42,129 nt of DNA from an unicellular cyanobacterium SU2 (GCA_002110465.1 NEED01000072.1:1-42129); one strand, 5' to 3'. Positions 34,886 through 42,129 are shown, counted from the first letter of the stretch. Notes: generated by a model from the letters alone, not told the origin. Program-made: numbers and translations.

Positions 34886-36637
34886 TTGAAACAACTATTT
34901 TGGCAAATCAGAAAAACCATACCAGCAGGACTAGGAATTTGGTTATTAGTTAGCCAAGGGACAATGGCATCTCCTAAAGAAAAAATAACTCAGGGTAGTG
35001 ACCTAAATAACCCTGAGACCATCTCTCCCACAGAAGCATTAAGCATTCTTCGTAACCGTCCCCAACCCCCCAATCCCCTTAACCGTGGAACCAGCAAAAA
35101 GTTTACGACTTCAACGTCCCAAGTTACCAGCGTTTCAGAATTACAAGATATATCCCCCACTGACTGGGCCTATGAAGCGTTGCGGAGTTTGGTAGAACGA
35201 TATGGTTGTATTGTCGGTTATCCAGATCGGACTTTTCGAGGAAATCGCCCCACCAGTCGTTGGGAATTTGCCGCCGGATTAAATGCTTGTCTAAATACTA
35301 TTGAAAGACTTTTACAGGAAAATATAGCGGTTTTACGGGAAGATCTTGAAAAACTCAAGAAACTGGCTCAAGAATTTGAACAGGAACTTATTGCTTTAGG
35401 CGCAAGGGTAGATAACTTAGAAAATCGGGTGACTTATCTCGAAGATCATTTATTTTCTACCACCACGAAATTAAACGGAGAAGTGTTGTTTACGACCTCT
35501 GCTGCTTGGGGAGAACGGGCGATCGATTCCCATGAACAGGACTTATTCAATCAAGGATTACTTAATTCAGACGAAAGACGACGGATTGATGACAATGCTA
35601 CTCTAGGTTATCGGGCGCGTCTTAATTTAGATACCAGTTTTACTGAAAAAGACCGCTTGAGAACTCGGCTCGAAACAGGAACCATTATTAACTATTCCAA
35701 CTTTACGGGAACAGATATGGCTCGTTTGGGACACGATATCAATCGAGATTCTAATCTCAGGATCGGAGATTTATATTACCGTTTCTCGGTCAACAATCTA
35801 ACCACTTGGTTTGGTGCGAGTTCCCTAGATATTGATGATATTTTTGATGTGGGAACTCCCTTTTTAGCTAGTTCGGGAACGGGGGCTTTATCGCGGTTTA
35901 TCCGTCGCAATCCCTTAGTTTTTCGTGGACCAGAGGGAATTGGTGGTGGTTTCGCCTATCAATTATTCGATAATCTCCTAAGCGTTAGAGGACTTTATCT
36001 AGCTGACCAAGGGGTTGGTAATGATCCTGCTCTCGGAAAAGGATTATTTAATGGTAACTTTAGCACAGGAGCTCAGTTAGGACTTTATCCTGCCGACAAC
36101 CTTGATTTTACCTTCACCTATCTCCATTCTTATTTTGTCGAGGATGATGTTAATGTCACGTCTAGCAACGGTAGTCAGGTTGCTAAAGATTCCTTTTTAG
36201 AATCTCCGACCCTTCGCGATAGCTATGGTATTCAGGGAGACTGGCGCATTAATGATCGGTTCCACTTGACAGCTTGGGGCGGTTATGCGTTGGCTAGAGC
36301 GCAAGGACTTGATGAGGATGGTAATAGTCGTCGCGGTTTCGGGGCTGATCTTTGGACTTGGAGTGCGGCTCTTTCGGTTATAGACTTAGGAAAAGAGGGG
36401 GCTGTTTTTTCTGTTGGTGGGGGTCAATATGTCACCGCAAGGCGCATTGATTCTTTAGCAGGAGATTTAACTGTTCCTGACCAGGATACTCCTTATATTA
36501 TTGAAACCCAATATAAGTATCCCCTTAATGATAATATTCTCTTAACCCCTGGCTTTTACGTTGTTCTTCGTCCTGAAGCTAATCAACGAATCAATAGTAT
36601 TTGGGTTGGTGCGTTGCGGACTACCTTTAAATTTTAA
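34886..36637 (+). CDS. Iron-uptake porin (SLH/OprB-type, Som-like) 1, 583 aa
   Basis: Outer-membrane channel of the cyanobacterial SLH-porin family. A signal peptide (about 3-29, ending T-M-A) precedes a Pro-rich linker and an SLH domain (about 90-140, with W-A-Y-E-A-L and G-Y-P-D-R-T-F-R-G) that anchors to peptidoglycan. A coiled coil (about 145-185) and a beta-barrel ending T-T-F-K-F follow. Start: GTG 34880 sits only 2 bases after GAGGA, but TTG 34886 gives M-K-Q-L-F-W-Q-I, aligning with M-S-Q-L-F-S-H-I of the downstream paralogue, with an 8-base spacer. I chose TTG. Next to phoU and porin 2. Confidence 0.92.
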   Translation: MKQLFWQIRKTIPAGLGIWLLVSQGTMASPKEKITQGSDLNNPETISPTEALSILRNRPQPPNPLNRGTSKKFTTSTSQVTSVSELQDISPTDWAYEALRSLVERYGCIVGYPDRTFRGNRPTSRWEFAAGLNACLNTIERLLQENIAVLREDLEKLKKLAQEFEQELIALGARVDNLENRVTYLEDHLFSTTTKLNGEVLFTTSAAWGERAIDSHEQDLFNQGLLNSDERRRIDDNATLGYRARLNLDTSFTEKDRLRTRLETGTIINYSNFTGTDMARLGHDINRDSNLRIGDLYYRFSVNNLTTWFGASSLDIDDIFDVGTPFLASSGTGALSRFIRRNPLVFRGPEGIGGGFAYQLFDNLLSVRGLYLADQGVGNDPALGKGLFNGNFSTGAQLGLYPADNLDFTFTYLHSYFVEDDVNVTSSNGSQVAKDSFLESPTLRDSYGIQGDWRINDRFHLTAWGGYALARAQGLDEDGNSRRGFGADLWTWSAALSVIDLGKEGAVFSVGGGQYVTARRIDSLAGDLTVPDQDTPYIIETQYKYPLNDNILLTPGFYVVLRPEANQRINSIWVGALRTTFKF

Positions 36638-36799
36638 CCCTAAGTGCTGTTGGGAAAAAAATCATGCTTCTTAACGTCGTCTTAAATCACTAACAGTATC
36701 CTAGCTAGGGGGAGTTTGTTCATTTAAAGATAACCAAAATATCCGATTCCTTTGGCAATCTAAATATTATCTAAACTTGTAAAAGAACCAAACTGGCTT

Positions 36800-36829
36800 T
36801 TGCTCAAAAATTGATACATCTTGTATAAT
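36800..36829 (+). promoter_or_regulatory. Putative sigma-70-type promoter of porin 2
   Basis: TTGCTC (36800-36805), 18-base spacer, TATAAT (36824-36829), followed by about 100 bases of leader. The perfect -10 between the paralogues suggests porin 2 has its own promoter. No Fur box was recognised in 36638-36936, which otherwise is AT-rich. Confidence 0.5.
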
Positions 36830-36918
36830 TAACCTGTTATATTAGAAGTTGAAAATTAGGGTCAATTGAGTATGAAAAAAACTCTATAGGCTCAATAGCT
36901 TTGATTCCTATTATTCAG

Positions 36919-36927
36919 GTGTGAGGA
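36919..36927 (+). promoter_or_regulatory. Porin 2 ribosome-binding site matching the complement of the Yfr1 core
   Basis: GTGTGAGGA contains the Shine-Dalgarno GAGGA, 9 bases before the ATG, and is complementary to 9 of 11 bases of the conserved Yfr1 sRNA core ACUCCUCACAC. Yfr1 is known to repress som porin mRNAs in Prochlorococcus. Confidence 0.5.
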
Positions 36928-36936
36928 TTATTCCCA

Positions 36937-38706
36937 ATGTCACAATTATTTAGTCATATTCTCAAAGCAACCCCAGGGGTCTTGGGAGTTCTATGTTTGG
37001 TTGCTCAAGGAGCGATCGCTCAAAGCGCGCCTCCGGCGATCGCATCTCCTAAAACCGAGACAGAAGCAAATAGTCTCGAGACGATTAACCCAACAGAAGC
37101 TTTAGGAATTCTACGCAACCGTCCCCAACTAGAAAACCCTGTCAATCGTACTTCTAAGCAGAAGTTTAATACCTCTGCTTCCCAGGTAACTAGCGTTTCA
37201 GAGTTACAAGATGTATCCCCTACTGACTGGGCTTATGAAGCTCTACGGAGTCTCGTTGAACGCTACGGTTGTATTGTAGGTTATCCGGATCGGACTTTCC
37301 GAGGCAACCGCGCCACCAGTCGTTGGGAATTTGCCGCAGGGTTAAACGCCTGTTTGAATACCATTGAACGACTCTTACAGGAAAATGTCGCCGTTTTACG
37401 GGAAGATATCGAAAAACTCAAACGATTAGCCCAAGAATTTGAACAAGAATTGATTGCTTTAGGGGCAAGGGTTGACAACCTTGAAAGTCGGGTAGCTTTT
37501 CTTGAAGATCATCAATTCTCTACCACCACCAAGTTAAAAGGGGAAGTTTTATTTACGGTTTCCTCTGCCTCTGGGGAACGAGCGTTAGATTCGCGCGAAC
37601 TAGATGTGTATAACCAAGACTTGCAAAACGGAAGATACACAGACGCACGGCGACGAATTGATGATAATGCTACTCTTGGTTACAGGGCGCGTCTTAACTT
37701 GAATACAAGTTTCAGTGGGAAGGATCGATTAACCACTCGTCTTCAAGCAGGAACGATTATTAACTACAATAATCCCACCGGAACCAACATGGCAAGGTTG
37801 GGACACGATTCTAACAGTAACTCTGATCTCAACATTGATAACCTATTCTACCGCTTTCCTATCGGGAACCTAACGGCTTATGTTGGGGGTGATTCTCTAG
37901 ATATTGATGACATCTTTGATGTCGGGAACCCCTTCGGTGCGAGTTCTGGAAGTGGGGCTTTATCACGGTTTATGCGTTACGATCCTCTGACGATGCGGGG
38001 TGAGGAAGGCATTGGTGCTGGTTTTGCTTACAAGTTAAGTGATATGTTCACCGTTCGCGGGCTTTATCTAACCCCTGATAATGAAGGTAGTAATCCTCAA
38101 CTCGGAAACGGTTTATTTAATGGTAACTTCAGTGCAGGGGGTCAACTTGGATTTTATCCAGCGGATAACTTGGCGTTCAATTTCCAATTTGTACACACTT
38201 ACTATAAGTTTGATGATGTTAACATCACAGAGAGTACCGGTAGTGCTTTAGCCAGTGATCCTTTCTTAGGTGCGCCGACTATTCGGGATAGCTATGGTGC
38301 AAATGGTAACTGGCGCATCAATGATACCTTTAACCTAACCGGTTTTGTTGGTTATGCCCTCGCTCGCGCCCAAGGACTTGATGAAGATGGCGTAAGTCGT
38401 CGCGGTTTTGGGTCTGATACCTGGTCTTGGATGGCTGCCCTGAACGTTGTTGACGTTTTTAAAGAAGGATCTGTGTTTACCATTGGTGGTGGTGCCTTGA
38501 GCCATACTCAACGGGTTGATGCCATTACTGGAGATTTGCAGGTTCCTGACCAAGATACTCCCTACATCATCGAAGCTCAATATAAGTATCCTCTGAGCAA
38601 AAACATTCTCCTAACCCCTGGTTTTTATGTCATTCTTCAACCTGAAGGCAACAATGACAATAACAGTATTTGGGTTGGGGCGTTACGGACTACCTTCAAA
38701 TTCTAA
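36937..38706 (+). CDS. Iron-uptake porin (SLH/OprB-type, Som-like) 2, 589 aa
   Basis: Tandem paralogue of the preceding porin with the same plan: signal peptide ending A-I-A before Q-S, S-P-T-D-W-A-Y-E-A-L SLH domain, coiled coil, 16-strand-type barrel and terminal aromatic T-T-F-K-F. The SLH and coil regions are nearly identical between the two, while barrel loops differ (for example the stretch after G-E-R-A). That suggests duplication with divergence or gene conversion at the 5' half. HIP1 octamers sit in the signal-peptide coding region. Own promoter (36800-36829), strong terminator (38750-38795). Confidence 0.95.
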   Translation: MSQLFSHILKATPGVLGVLCLVAQGAIAQSAPPAIASPKTETEANSLETINPTEALGILRNRPQLENPVNRTSKQKFNTSASQVTSVSELQDVSPTDWAYEALRSLVERYGCIVGYPDRTFRGNRATSRWEFAAGLNACLNTIERLLQENVAVLREDIEKLKRLAQEFEQELIALGARVDNLESRVAFLEDHQFSTTTKLKGEVLFTVSSASGERALDSRELDVYNQDLQNGRYTDARRRIDDNATLGYRARLNLNTSFSGKDRLTTRLQAGTIINYNNPTGTNMARLGHDSNSNSDLNIDNLFYRFPIGNLTAYVGGDSLDIDDIFDVGNPFGASSGSGALSRFMRYDPLTMRGEEGIGAGFAYKLSDMFTVRGLYLTPDNEGSNPQLGNGLFNGNFSAGGQLGFYPADNLAFNFQFVHTYYKFDDVNITESTGSALASDPFLGAPTIRDSYGANGNWRINDTFNLTGFVGYALARAQGLDEDGVSRRGFGSDTWSWMAALNVVDVFKEGSVFTIGGGALSHTQRVDAITGDLQVPDQDTPYIIEAQYKYPLSKNILLTPGFYVILQPEGNNDNNSIWVGALRTTFKF

Positions 38707-38749
38707 ACTCAGTTAATCTGATTGATTTAATCTGATTTAATAGAATTAT

Positions 38750-38795
38750 TTCCCTAGTTCAGTGACTATTATCTCTGAATTGGGGAAGTTTTTTT
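38750..38795 (+). terminator. Strong Rho-independent terminator after porin 2
   Basis: TTCCCTAGTTCAG (38750-38762) pairs along its whole length with CTGAATTGGGGAA (38775-38787), counting G-T wobbles, with a 12-base loop, then G and TTTTTTT. A 13-bp stem with ideal T-run. Confidence 0.9.
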
Positions 38796-38922
38796 AAGGT
38801 TAGGATATTTCAAGATATAGTAGTCGAAGCATAGGTTAGGACAAACCTTATCCTTTAAACCTAGTTAGGAAGTAGCTTTCCCTTCTGCTATAAATTTACA
38901 AATTCCCCCCACACCCGACACC

Positions 38923-39909
38923 CTACACCCAAAAAGCAAAAGCGGCTAATCCCACAAACGAAACAGGAACCAACCATCGTAGGGTTTCATCTAAGCCTAA
39001 AGCTAACAAAGGATACCCCTCAGAAACTAAATTAATGCTTGTCACTGACTCTACCAAAGCGATAAAGACTAATAACATTGCCCCGACAATCACCTTATCC
39101 TCTGCGGTTAAATAGTCCATACGGGGTAACTCTTGGCGCAACACAAATTGATAAGTAATTAAACTAACCATCGTGGCCGTGGCTAGGGTAATTTGAGGAA
39201 TCACTTGGGAAGGGTCTAACCAAAATACCAAGTCAGACATAAAAACAATCAGAGCAACCGGAAACAGCACTCGCCACGCATAAAAACTCGAATACCGTTT
39301 AACTTGAATGCCATAATCAAAACGGGCATAATATCGCTGTTCTGGCTTAATATATTGGGAGTGACTCTCAGTCGTAATCCCTTCAATTGACCAATTGACC
39401 AACGAAACCTCTTCCCCAATTCCATTGAGATGTTCCCCCGCCACAAAGGTGATTTCTTTTGGGGAATAAGAAAAAGACATAATTTCAAGTTTGAGCAGTT
39501 GTTCATCAAAAGGAAATCTTTTTAAATCAAGATGAGCCGCAAATTCTCCATGAAACCGTTGTCGATATGTCACCATTCCCTCAGAATTAATTTCCACGAT
39601 TTCTTTAAATTCTTTGGTCAATTGACGTTGGTTAATAATGTGGATATTGGGATGCCACACCTCATCAAGCTGTTGTTGACAAGAGTTGAGATGGCGATCG
39701 CACATTAATTGAGCCAGTCGGGGATCATACCATTGCAATCCTAAATAAAAATCAATAATAACGCTTTGCTCAACTTCATTAATTTTGGCAATGTCAAGGG
39801 TATAGATTCCTACAGAAATCTCGGTCGGTTCTTGATTTTGGTTAGGTCGGGGGATAGTTCTAACACGGGGAATAACCCAATGGTTAGTCTTGTCTTGGGT
39901 GAGATCCAT
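38923..39909 (-). CDS. Prokaryotic pentameric ligand-gated ion channel (GLIC/ELIC-like Cys-loop receptor family), 328 aa
   Basis: Homologue of the proton- or amine-gated channels GLIC and ELIC. The extracellular beta domain (1-205) has W60-x-D62-x-R64-L65, V-W-H-P-N-I (84-89, GLIC I-W-I-P-E-I) and the Pro-loop R-F-P-F-D-E-Q (131-137) without the eukaryotic Cys pair. Four helices follow: M1 211-231, M2 236-257 (T/S/V-rich pore), M3 272-292, M4 308-327. C70 and C77 are unusual. No signal peptide is visible and the frame closes 7 codons upstream, which is odd because this domain must be exported. Ligand unknown. Divergent from the synthase-like gene. Confidence 0.88.
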   Translation of the reverse strand: MDLTQDKTNHWVIPRVRTIPRPNQNQEPTEISVGIYTLDIAKINEVEQSVIIDFYLGLQWYDPRLAQLMCDRHLNSCQQQLDEVWHPNIHIINQRQLTKEFKEIVEINSEGMVTYRQRFHGEFAAHLDLKRFPFDEQLLKLEIMSFSYSPKEITFVAGEHLNGIGEEVSLVNWSIEGITTESHSQYIKPEQRYYARFDYGIQVKRYSSFYAWRVLFPVALIVFMSDLVFWLDPSQVIPQITLATATMVSLITYQFVLRQELPRMDYLTAEDKVIVGAMLLVFIALVESVTSINLVSEGYPLLALGLDETLRWLVPVSFVGLAAFAFWV

Positions 39910-40188
39910 TGGTATGGTGAGTAACGATTACATTTTCAGAGTTTGTTGACTTTTAATTTCATTGGGGACAACGAGTTATCGTGATCTTAATTAGATCGAC
40001 TCAATCCCCCGAAAATATCTACTTAAGGCAATTTTTGTTTAACCGTAATACAATAGACAGCATCTTTATGTAATGGCCATCTTCGTTATATCTAACATGA
40101 TAAATACCAATTTTTCCGTTAGTCAGGAACTTCATAATAGTTTAGTGGGATCTCTCAGATAAGTAGGTGTATGCTATTGCTTAAATCG

Positions 40189-40199
40189 GTGTGAGGAGT
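40189..40199 (+). promoter_or_regulatory. Ribosome-binding site identical to the full complement of the Yfr1 core
   Basis: GTGTGAGGAGT is the exact complement of the 11-base Yfr1 core ACUCCUCACAC and contains the Shine-Dalgarno GAGGAG, 8 bases before the ATG at 40207. A chance 11-base match is expected about once per 4 million positions per strand, although Shine-Dalgarno enrichment raises that. Confidence 0.5.
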
Positions 40200-40206
40200 T
40201 AAATGA

Positions 40207-41019
40207 ATGAATTTACGAAATAATGCCTTAAAGATTCTCAAGGAAACCAGTCGAACGTTCTACATTCCCATTAGTCGCCTTCCAGACAGACTACAAGAGG
40301 CCGTTGCCTCGGCCTATCTGTGTATGCGGGCGATTGATGAAGTTGAAGATCATCCCGAACTGGATAACTTTACTAAAGCCAAGCTCTTGCGCCGCATGAG
40401 TCTCAATTTACAGTCGGGGACGGAAAATGCCAGGATCGACGATTTTTCAGTGGGACTAATGCCCTATAATGCTGTCTTACCTGATGTCACCTTACGCATG
40501 GGAGAATGGGCTTTATTGGCTCCTGACTCTATTGCTCCTCGTGTTTGGGATGCCACAGCAGCGATGGCTGATCGCATGGCTTATTGGGCTGAGAATAATT
40601 GGACGATTCGCACTGAAGCCCATTTAGATCAATATACCTTTAGTGTGGCTGGCGCGGTAGGGTTACTGTTGTCTGATTTGTGGACTTGGTATGATGGAAC
40701 CCAAACAAACCGAACTTATGCCATTGGCTTTGGTCGAGGGCTACAAGCGGTTAATATTGTTCGTAATCATCGTGAAGATCTGCGGCGTGGGGTGAATTTC
40801 TTGCCCCAGGGATGGCGAGAACAAGATGTCCACCAATATGCTCGCCGTAACCTTAAGTTGGCTGATTATTATACTAAGTCCTTGCCCCCAGGACCTGCTT
40901 TAGATTTCTGCAAAATTCCTTTAGCTTTGGCTTATGGAACCCTAGAGGTTATGGCTTTGGGTAAGGAAAAACTCAGCCGTAGTGATGTTATTGCTTTAGT
41001 ACAGCAAGTCACTCGTTAA
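40207..41019 (+). CDS. Squalene/phytoene synthase-family protein with altered second Asp motif, 270 aa
   Basis: Head-to-head prenyl synthase fold. The first motif R-A-I-D44-E-V-E-D48 is intact. The second, normally D-x3-D, reads N187-H-R-E-D191 within N-I-V-R-N-H-R-E-D-L-R-R-G, so one Mg-binding Asp is Asn. The R-R-G-V-N-F-L-P-Q-G-W block is as in family members. At 270 aa it is shorter than typical CrtB (about 310). It may be a squalene or hopanoid-type or other prenyl synthase rather than phytoene synthase. An overlapping short out-of-frame ATG (40203) precedes the start; the UUCG-loop terminator follows at 41056-41085. Confidence 0.85.
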   Translation: MNLRNNALKILKETSRTFYIPISRLPDRLQEAVASAYLCMRAIDEVEDHPELDNFTKAKLLRRMSLNLQSGTENARIDDFSVGLMPYNAVLPDVTLRMGEWALLAPDSIAPRVWDATAAMADRMAYWAENNWTIRTEAHLDQYTFSVAGAVGLLLSDLWTWYDGTQTNRTYAIGFGRGLQAVNIVRNHREDLRRGVNFLPQGWREQDVHQYARRNLKLADYYTKSLPPGPALDFCKIPLALAYGTLEVMALGKEKLSRSDVIALVQQVTR

Positions 41020-41055
41020 AGCTATTTGTTCAATACTTAATCATTGAGTTTACTC

Positions 41056-41085
41056 AGTCTCTCTTCGGAGAGATTATTTTTTTAT
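41056..41085 (+). terminator. UUCG-tetraloop terminator after the synthase-like gene
   Basis: AGTCTCTC-TTCG-GAGAGATT (41056-41075, outermost pairs A-T and G-T) then ATTTTTTTATTTTTA. Strong stem, stable tetraloop and T-run 36 bases after the stop. Confidence 0.9.
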
Positions 41086-41136
41086 TTTTATTACCACATT
41101 TATTTTACTTTGTCAATTTTTTATCTATTTTTTCGG

Positions 41137-41163
41137 GTTTGTAGTGAGGGCTTTAGCCCTTTA
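41137..41163. repeat. Dispersed palindromic repeat, copy D (left half)
   Basis: GGTTTGTAGTGAGGGCTTTAG plus CCCTTTA matches the left half of copies A-C; the right terminal repeat is missing. A degenerate full-length relative may lie at about 41470-41532 (GTTGGTAGT ... TAAAGGCTAAAGCC ... GACAACT). Confidence 0.55.
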
Positions 41164-41185
41164 CTGTTCGTAAATAAAAAATGAA

Positions 41186-41297
41186 GTAGGGTGCGTTAGG
41201 TAAACGACAGTTTTTTGGGTAATTTCTCTCCTTTTTTTCTGCCGTAACGCACCAAAATAGTTTTGTTGGTGTATTACGCTATGCTAATACACCCTAC
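41186..41297. repeat. Nested double-hairpin repeat (GTAGGGTG...CACCCTAC)
   Basis: The outer stem GTAGGGTG (41186-41193)/CACCCTAC (41290-41297) encloses GGTGCGTTA (41190-41198)/TAACGCACC (41245-41253) and GGTGTATTA (41268-41276)/TAATACACC (41285-41293). The inner and outer stems overlap, so alternative folds compete. It resembles the GTAGGGTGCGTTA...TAACGCACCCTAC palindromes common in cyanobacteria. Confidence 0.65.
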
Positions 41298-41320
41298 AGT
41301 TCTGTTAATATTTCCTTTAT

Positions 41321-41431
41321 AAACAGTCTTTAACTCTGAAGAGTTAAGCTATATAAACAAAGATTGCCCACTCTCTCTATTAATTTAGTCTGCGACGGAG
41401 GACTTTGTTTTTGTAGAGTTAGAAACTGTTT
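41321..41431. repeat. Possible MITE-like element with 16-bp near-perfect inverted ends
   Basis: AAACAGTCTTTAACTC (41321-41336) and GAGTTAGAAACTGTTT (41416-41431) are inverted repeats with two differences. A small TAACTC-TGAA-GAGTTA hairpin (41331-41346) overlaps the left end. No coding potential and no clear target duplication. Lies in the 625-base gene-free stretch 41020-41644. Confidence 0.35.
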
Positions 41432-41644
41432 GTAAATAAAACATTAAGTTGATTTTAGTAGTCTTATCGGTTGGTAGTCAACTCTTTAGGATTGATTTCT
41501 AAAGGCTAAAGCCTTTACCATTCATGACAACTTAAGAAAATCAAGCAAATTTAAAGAGAAGGTTTAAGGCGAAAGTGGACGGATGGAAAAGGAAAGACAG
41601 ATTTTATTCTAAAATCAGAGAGTATAAACCATGATTAACTTTTA

Positions 41645-42058
41645 ATGAGCCGAAAAACCAACCGTGACCACGCCAAAAGACAACAACGCCCCATGATGGA
41701 AGATGAGGCAATTTCGGCGCAAATATCTGCTTTATTAACTCCAGCACTGGCAAAACAGAAAAAATATTGCCGTCAGTTGGGTTTGCGAGACAGAATATTA
41801 ACACTGCCCTTGATGGTGGCCGCCGTATTAACGATGTTGTGGCGAGACGTAGCAGGGGTTAGAGAATTAACAAGAATGTCAGCGAGGGAAGGGTTTTTAT
41901 GGTGTGACCGTTTAGAAGTTTCTCAACAAGCTTTATCAAAAAGATTTCTAACTTTTCCAGCAGATTTATTTCAAAGAGTTTTCTCAGAAATACTACCCTT
42001 ATTAGTGGGACTTAAACAAAAATCAACCCCAAATAAATCCGAAACTCGCTTTGTGTAA
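41645..42058 (+). pseudogene. N-terminal fragment of an IS4-type DDE transposase, 137 codons
   Basis: Resembles the N-terminal helical DNA-binding domain of IS4-family transposases: L-R-D-R-I-L-T-L-P-L-M-V-A-A-V-L-T-M-L-W (about 46-66), V-R-E-L-T-R-M-S-A-R-E-G-F-L-W-C (about 71-87) and V-S-Q-Q-A-L-S-K-R-F-L-T-F-P-A (about 91-105). A full enzyme of this kind is around 400 aa; here the DDE core is absent and the frame turns unfamiliar after L-L-P-L-L (about residue 122), ending in TAA. So it is a relic cut by deletion or a second insertion at about 42015. Confidence 0.8.
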
Positions 42059-42127
42059 AGCAAACACATCCCTATTTTCAGTCAACCAATCAAAGAATCG
42101 AAAAGACATGGCTGTACGGAATGCTTC
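42023..42127 (-). other. Open frame entering from the right window edge (possible gene 3' end)
   Basis: A minus-strand frame of about 34 codons is open to the edge and ends in TGA at 42023-42025, right where the IS4 relic stops resembling a transposase. Its residues (A-F-R-T-A-M-S-F-R-F-F-D-W-L-T-E-N) look protein-like but were not recognised. Could be the end of a neighbouring gene or chance. Confidence 0.25.
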
Positions 42128-42129
42128 CA

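Noticed and set aside
40203-40223. Six-codon upstream ORF overlapping the synthase-like start
   Set aside because: ATG at 40203 gives a very short peptide ending TAA; it may be incidental, and the SD spacing (8 bases) fits the 40207 ATG better.

Overview
The window comes from a cyanobacterium, most likely a unicellular Cyanothece/Crocosphaera/Rippkaea-type strain. The DNA is AT-rich and sprinkled with the HIP1 octamer GCGATCGC. It encodes petH with a phycobilisome-linker (CpcD-like) domain, SLH/OprB-type iron-uptake porins, a cyanobacterial RRM protein, hppD, and DUF29 and DUF3181 proteins. Species placement is inference. No rRNA, convincing tRNA or CRISPR array was seen.

Layout. 1-250: 3' end of a TnpB gene with its right-end hairpin. 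500-7,000: an unknown small protein, an MscS-type channel, hemE, an NAD-dependent epimerase and a DUF697-type GTPase. 7,000-14,500: sufA-like A-type carrier, COQ4-family protein, HAD hydrolase, RibD-C reductase, FemAB/DUF482 protein, a small HTH-like protein and the A half of a hydantoinase/5-oxoprolinase. 14,500-18,100: aspS, a DUF29 protein, a catalytically dead tyrosine-recombinase-like protein and an RRM protein. 18,300-20,600: a cupin, a TIGR04282 transferase and an unrecognised translationally coupled gene pair. 20,600-26,000 (mostly minus strand): a ferredoxin-fused aldo/keto reductase, a DUF151 nuclease, gloA (plus strand), a three-gene membrane/secreted cluster, lepB, mazG and a 52-residue protein. 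26,000-33,400: SAM hydroxide adenosyltransferase, SDR, hppD, moaA, DUF4126 protein, petH and map. 33,400-38,800: a 5'-truncated TnpB with right end, phoU and two tandem paralogous porins. 38,900-41,000: a prokaryotic pentameric ligand-gated ion channel and a squalene/phytoene synthase-like gene. 41,000-42,129: repeat-rich DNA and a truncated IS4-type transposase.

Most genes are stand-alone housekeeping genes in short divergent or convergent units. Functional themes are tetrapyrrole, cofactor and FeS metabolism (hemE, moaA, sufA), photosynthetic electron flow (petH), envelope transport (porins, MscS, pLGIC, lepB) and protein maturation (map, lepB, aspS).

The most interesting signals are these. 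(1) Complements of the Yfr1 sRNA core lie at the ribosome-binding sites of a porin and of the synthase-like gene. (2) A pLGIC has no visible signal peptide. (3) The right-end hairpins of the two TnpB relics share a bulged-T design. (4) The coupled pair at 19,778-20,610 has an unknown function and a fresh 24-bp tandem repeat. (5) Two dispersed repeat families occur: palindromes of the GTTTGTAGT...ACTACAAAC type, and heptamer STRRs. (6) Two enzymes (SDR, synthase-like) have lost textbook catalytic residues.
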